From positions 1 through 7,233 of the forward strand of contig JAUVEX010000049.1 of the NCBI GenBank assembly GCA_030594585.1: DNA of 7,233 nt. Reading direction: 5' to 3'. The translations under genes and the position numbers were made by a program. This stretch comes from an archaeon (GTDB lineage: Archaea > EX4484-52 > B79-G9). Under the pieces are notes generated by a model, which saw only the letters and a program-made list of their open reading frames with translations, was not told the origin of the DNA and searched no databases. Positions 5,965 to 7,233 of this stretch are shown here, piece after piece (the first letter of the stretch is position 1; every line of letters begins with the position of its first letter).

Positions 5965-6207
5965 TCATTCAAGAAATCCCGCTTCCTTTCCAATCTCAAG
6001 CCATGCCCAAGCCCACACAACAGCCTCAAAAGCGCGCACGAAATCCTCTTTTTCTTTGAAATGGTTTGTATCAGACATATACGCGTTGATGTTTACTAAA
6101 AATTCTTCACCTTTAACGCCAACGGCCTTTGTTTTTTTAAGAACAGCGGCTGCTTTTAAATACCAAATGTCTGTCTGCTCCAGAAGCTCTTTTTGCGTTT
6201 CGTTCAT
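5965..6207 (-). CDS. DUF357 family small archaeal protein
   Basis: The product is 80 aa, all helical. Its C-terminal half carries the DUF357 pattern: YMSDTNHF (44-51), then DFVRAFEAVVWAWAWLEIG (55-73). The family is archaeal and has no established biochemical function. The ATG at 6207 overlaps the dphB stop by one base (TGATG), so translation is probably coupled to dphB. A TTG directly before this ATG is an alternative start but adds only one residue. Conserved linkage to a translation-factor modification gene hints at a role in the same process, which is inference. Confidence 0.8.
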   Translation of the reverse strand: MNETQKELLEQTDIWYLKAAAVLKKTKAVGVKGEEFLVNINAYMSDTNHFKEKEDFVRAFEAVVWAWAWLEIGKEAGFLE

Positions 6208-6935
6208 CAAAACATCCCCAAAAACTCTTCCTCATGAAAATGAAGCTTACCCGGAACAACAATAGCGTGCGGAAGCGCCCCAAAGTCCATTTTCTTCAAA
6301 TTCTCAAGTGTGTCGTATTTTATCACAGAATCGCCGCCCAAATGCGCCACAACAACAAGCTTTGTCTCGGCAGTAAACAGAGTTCCCTTCATCTTGCATT
6401 CAAGCTCTAAAAGAATATCTATTGCTTTTCCCGCCAGCATGCCAATATCCAAAAGAAGAAGTGTATGAAGCCCGGAGTCAAGATTCTCCTTTATATTCGT
6501 ATATGGTGTTGTCGGAAAATAACCGTCAGCAGGAAAAGGAAGAGAAACAGTTTTCCCGAACTTGTAAAGCATAAGCCCTGTTTCTGCCACTGCTGTAAAA
6601 ATAGAGGATGCGTGAATAATCTTTACAGGAATTCCTGCTTTTTTAGCATCAAGAACAATCTCTGTGTGCGTTGTAGCAGACAAAGCATCGCCCCCGACAA
6701 GAAATGCCGTATCTTTATTTCTAGCAGAATTCAAGACAACCTCAGCCTCTTCAACCTGTTTTCTGTCAAGCAGTGTTATTTTTTTGCCGGTAATTTTCTC
6801 CAGATTTTCCAAATCAACTTTTACAGGAGATGTATAAAATTCAGCAAAAACCGCATCGCATTTTCTTATAGCATTTGCCGCCTTTAAAGACATATCAGTC
6901 TCATCATGTATTCCCGTACCTACAATATATAGCAT
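6207..6935 (-). CDS. dphB: Diphthine synthase (Dph5/DphB), S-adenosylmethionine-dependent methyltransferase
   Basis: This enzyme methylates the modified histidine of elongation factor 2 in diphthamide synthesis, in the cytoplasm. The 242-aa product opens with MLYIVGTGIHDETDMSLKA, the first strand and loop of the tetrapyrrole-methylase-like fold. It continues with CDAVFAEFYTS (26-36), VGGDALSATTH (80-90, the GDPxxATTH cofactor motif with Ala for Pro), IHASSIFTAVAETGLMLYKFGKT (108-129), FPTTPY (140-145) and SGLHTLLLLDI (154-164). It is shorter than the usual roughly 255-265 aa, mainly by loss of a segment after LLLDI, and the later GVARAG-like motif appears as VVAHLGGD. ATG 6935 is chosen because it is the family start. 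A longer reading frame upstream would run through the divergent promoter and across the trm5-like gene. TATA-like ATTTAAAA lies about 29 bp upstream, so the message is probably leaderless. Confidence 0.93.
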   Translation of the reverse strand: MLYIVGTGIHDETDMSLKAANAIRKCDAVFAEFYTSPVKVDLENLEKITGKKITLLDRKQVEEAEVVLNSARNKDTAFLVGGDALSATTHTEIVLDAKKAGIPVKIIHASSIFTAVAETGLMLYKFGKTVSLPFPADGYFPTTPYTNIKENLDSGLHTLLLLDIGMLAGKAIDILLELECKMKGTLFTAETKLVVVAHLGGDSVIKYDTLENLKKMDFGALPHAIVVPGKLHFHEEEFLGMF

Positions 6936-6950
6936 GTGTAAAATAAAGGA

Positions 6951-6968
6951 TTTTAAAACATTTAAAAA
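6951..6968. promoter_or_regulatory. Bidirectional promoter: overlapping TATA boxes for dphB and trm5-like gene
   Basis: The 46-bp gap between the two divergent ATGs holds TTTTAAAA (6951-6958), about 27 bp before the rightward ATG 6982. It also holds ATTTAAAAA (6960-6968), about 29 bp before the leftward ATG 6935. Both spacings fit leaderless transcripts. The elements are adjacent, so the two polymerases probably compete. Confidence 0.55.
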
Positions 6969-6981
6969 CAATATAGGTTCT

Positions 6982-7233
6982 ATGAATCTAAAAACCGCCC
7001 TTTCAAAAAAACTGCCCGAAAACGAACTGGAACAGGTAAGCAACTCTTTTGAGATTATGGGCGACATTGCGTTAATAGATGTTGCAGAACCGATAAAAAA
7101 ACACGAAGAACTGATTGCAAAAACCCTTGCAAACTTAAACAACAACATAAATATCGTTCTTTCAAAAAAAGAAGATGTAAAAGGCTCATATCGCATCCCA
7201 AAATACGAACTGGTTTATGAACGAAAAAAAGAA
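6982..7233 (+). CDS. trm5: Trm5-like tRNA (guanine-37) methyltransferase, N-terminal part, 3' end cut by window
   Basis: Trm5 methylates G37 of tRNA to m1G, guarding the reading frame; the related Taw2/TYW2 acts in wyosine synthesis. The 84 residues visible match the D2 region of archaeal Trm5. They start with an N-terminal helix, then SFEIMGDIALIDV (22-34), a helix (HEELIAKTLANL), NINIVLSKKEDVKGSYRIPKYEL (55-77) and a basic end. The VKG-x-[FY]R element is characteristic; the usual LAGE that follows is not recognisable. The catalytic Rossmann domain lies beyond the window. The N-terminal D1 domain of full-length archaeal Trm5 is absent: the ATG opens right at D2. An in-frame ATG at 6934 would add only 16 residues and overlap the dphB start. 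Trm5 versus Taw2 cannot be settled from this fragment. Confidence 0.7.
   Translation, partial: MNLKTALSKKLPENELEQVSNSFEIMGDIALIDVAEPIKKHEELIAKTLANLNNNINIVLSKKEDVKGSYRIPKYELVYERKKE

Noticed and set aside
6465..6887. 140-codon open frame on the plus strand
   Set aside because: It is antisense to dphB, which has family motifs along its whole length.
6936..7196. Possible 87-residue N-terminal extension of the dphB reading frame
   Set aside because: It runs antisense through the trm5-like gene and the shared promoter, while the family's own start, MLYIVGTG, is at 6935.
1..7233. tRNA, rRNA, CRISPR repeats or insertion-sequence ends
   Set aside because: Reading both strands gave no cloverleaf, no regularly spaced repeats, no transposase and no terminal inverted repeats; the only long repeats are the gene duplicates in the array.

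Overview
The window looks like a chromosomal segment of a small-genome archaeon, most likely a DPANN-type lineage (for example a Woesearchaeota- or Aenigmarchaeota-like genome). The evidence is a recognisable diphthine synthase (archaea/eukaryote-only pathway), the start of a Trm5-like tRNA methyltransferase, an archaeal DUF357 protein, TATTTAAATA-like TATA boxes, AT-rich DNA, and tightly packed short genes. The lineage call is inference; archaeal origin is well supported.

Left part (1-3000): a type IV pilus/archaellum-type secretion ATPase runs leftward off the window edge and is cut just after its Walker A motif. Divergent from it, across a 201-bp promoter region, are two genes for soluble coiled-coil proteins (140 and 319 aa, 4 bp apart) that I do not recognise by name. 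They resemble in style the coiled-coil accessory proteins found with archaeal pilus/archaellum motors.

Middle part (3013-5360): convergent with the coiled-coil pair is a leftward array of four paralogous small membrane proteins (178, 171, 248 and 155 aa in transcription order). All share an N-terminal amphipathic stretch ending in GF-x-x-[FY]-x-x-PW and about five hydrophobic segments. The first two are recent duplicates with an 84-bp stretch of perfect DNA identity. The third carries a long charged cytoplasmic-type tail. The fourth is a distant member with its own TATA box and a strong Shine-Dalgarno. This array facing a pilus ATPase is the most interesting and least explained part of the window.

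Right part (5426-7233): a membrane-anchored bacterial-PH-domain (bPH_2) protein, a dphB-DUF357 pair with 1-nt overlapping stop/start, and a divergent Trm5-like gene that runs off the right edge. dphB, the PH gene and trm5 each have a TATA-like element about 27-29 bp before the ATG and no leader, suggesting leaderless mRNAs. The array genes 178 aa, 171 aa and 155 aa instead have Shine-Dalgarno sequences. No rRNA, tRNA, CRISPR or insertion sequence was seen, and no gene-free stretch exceeds about 200 bp.
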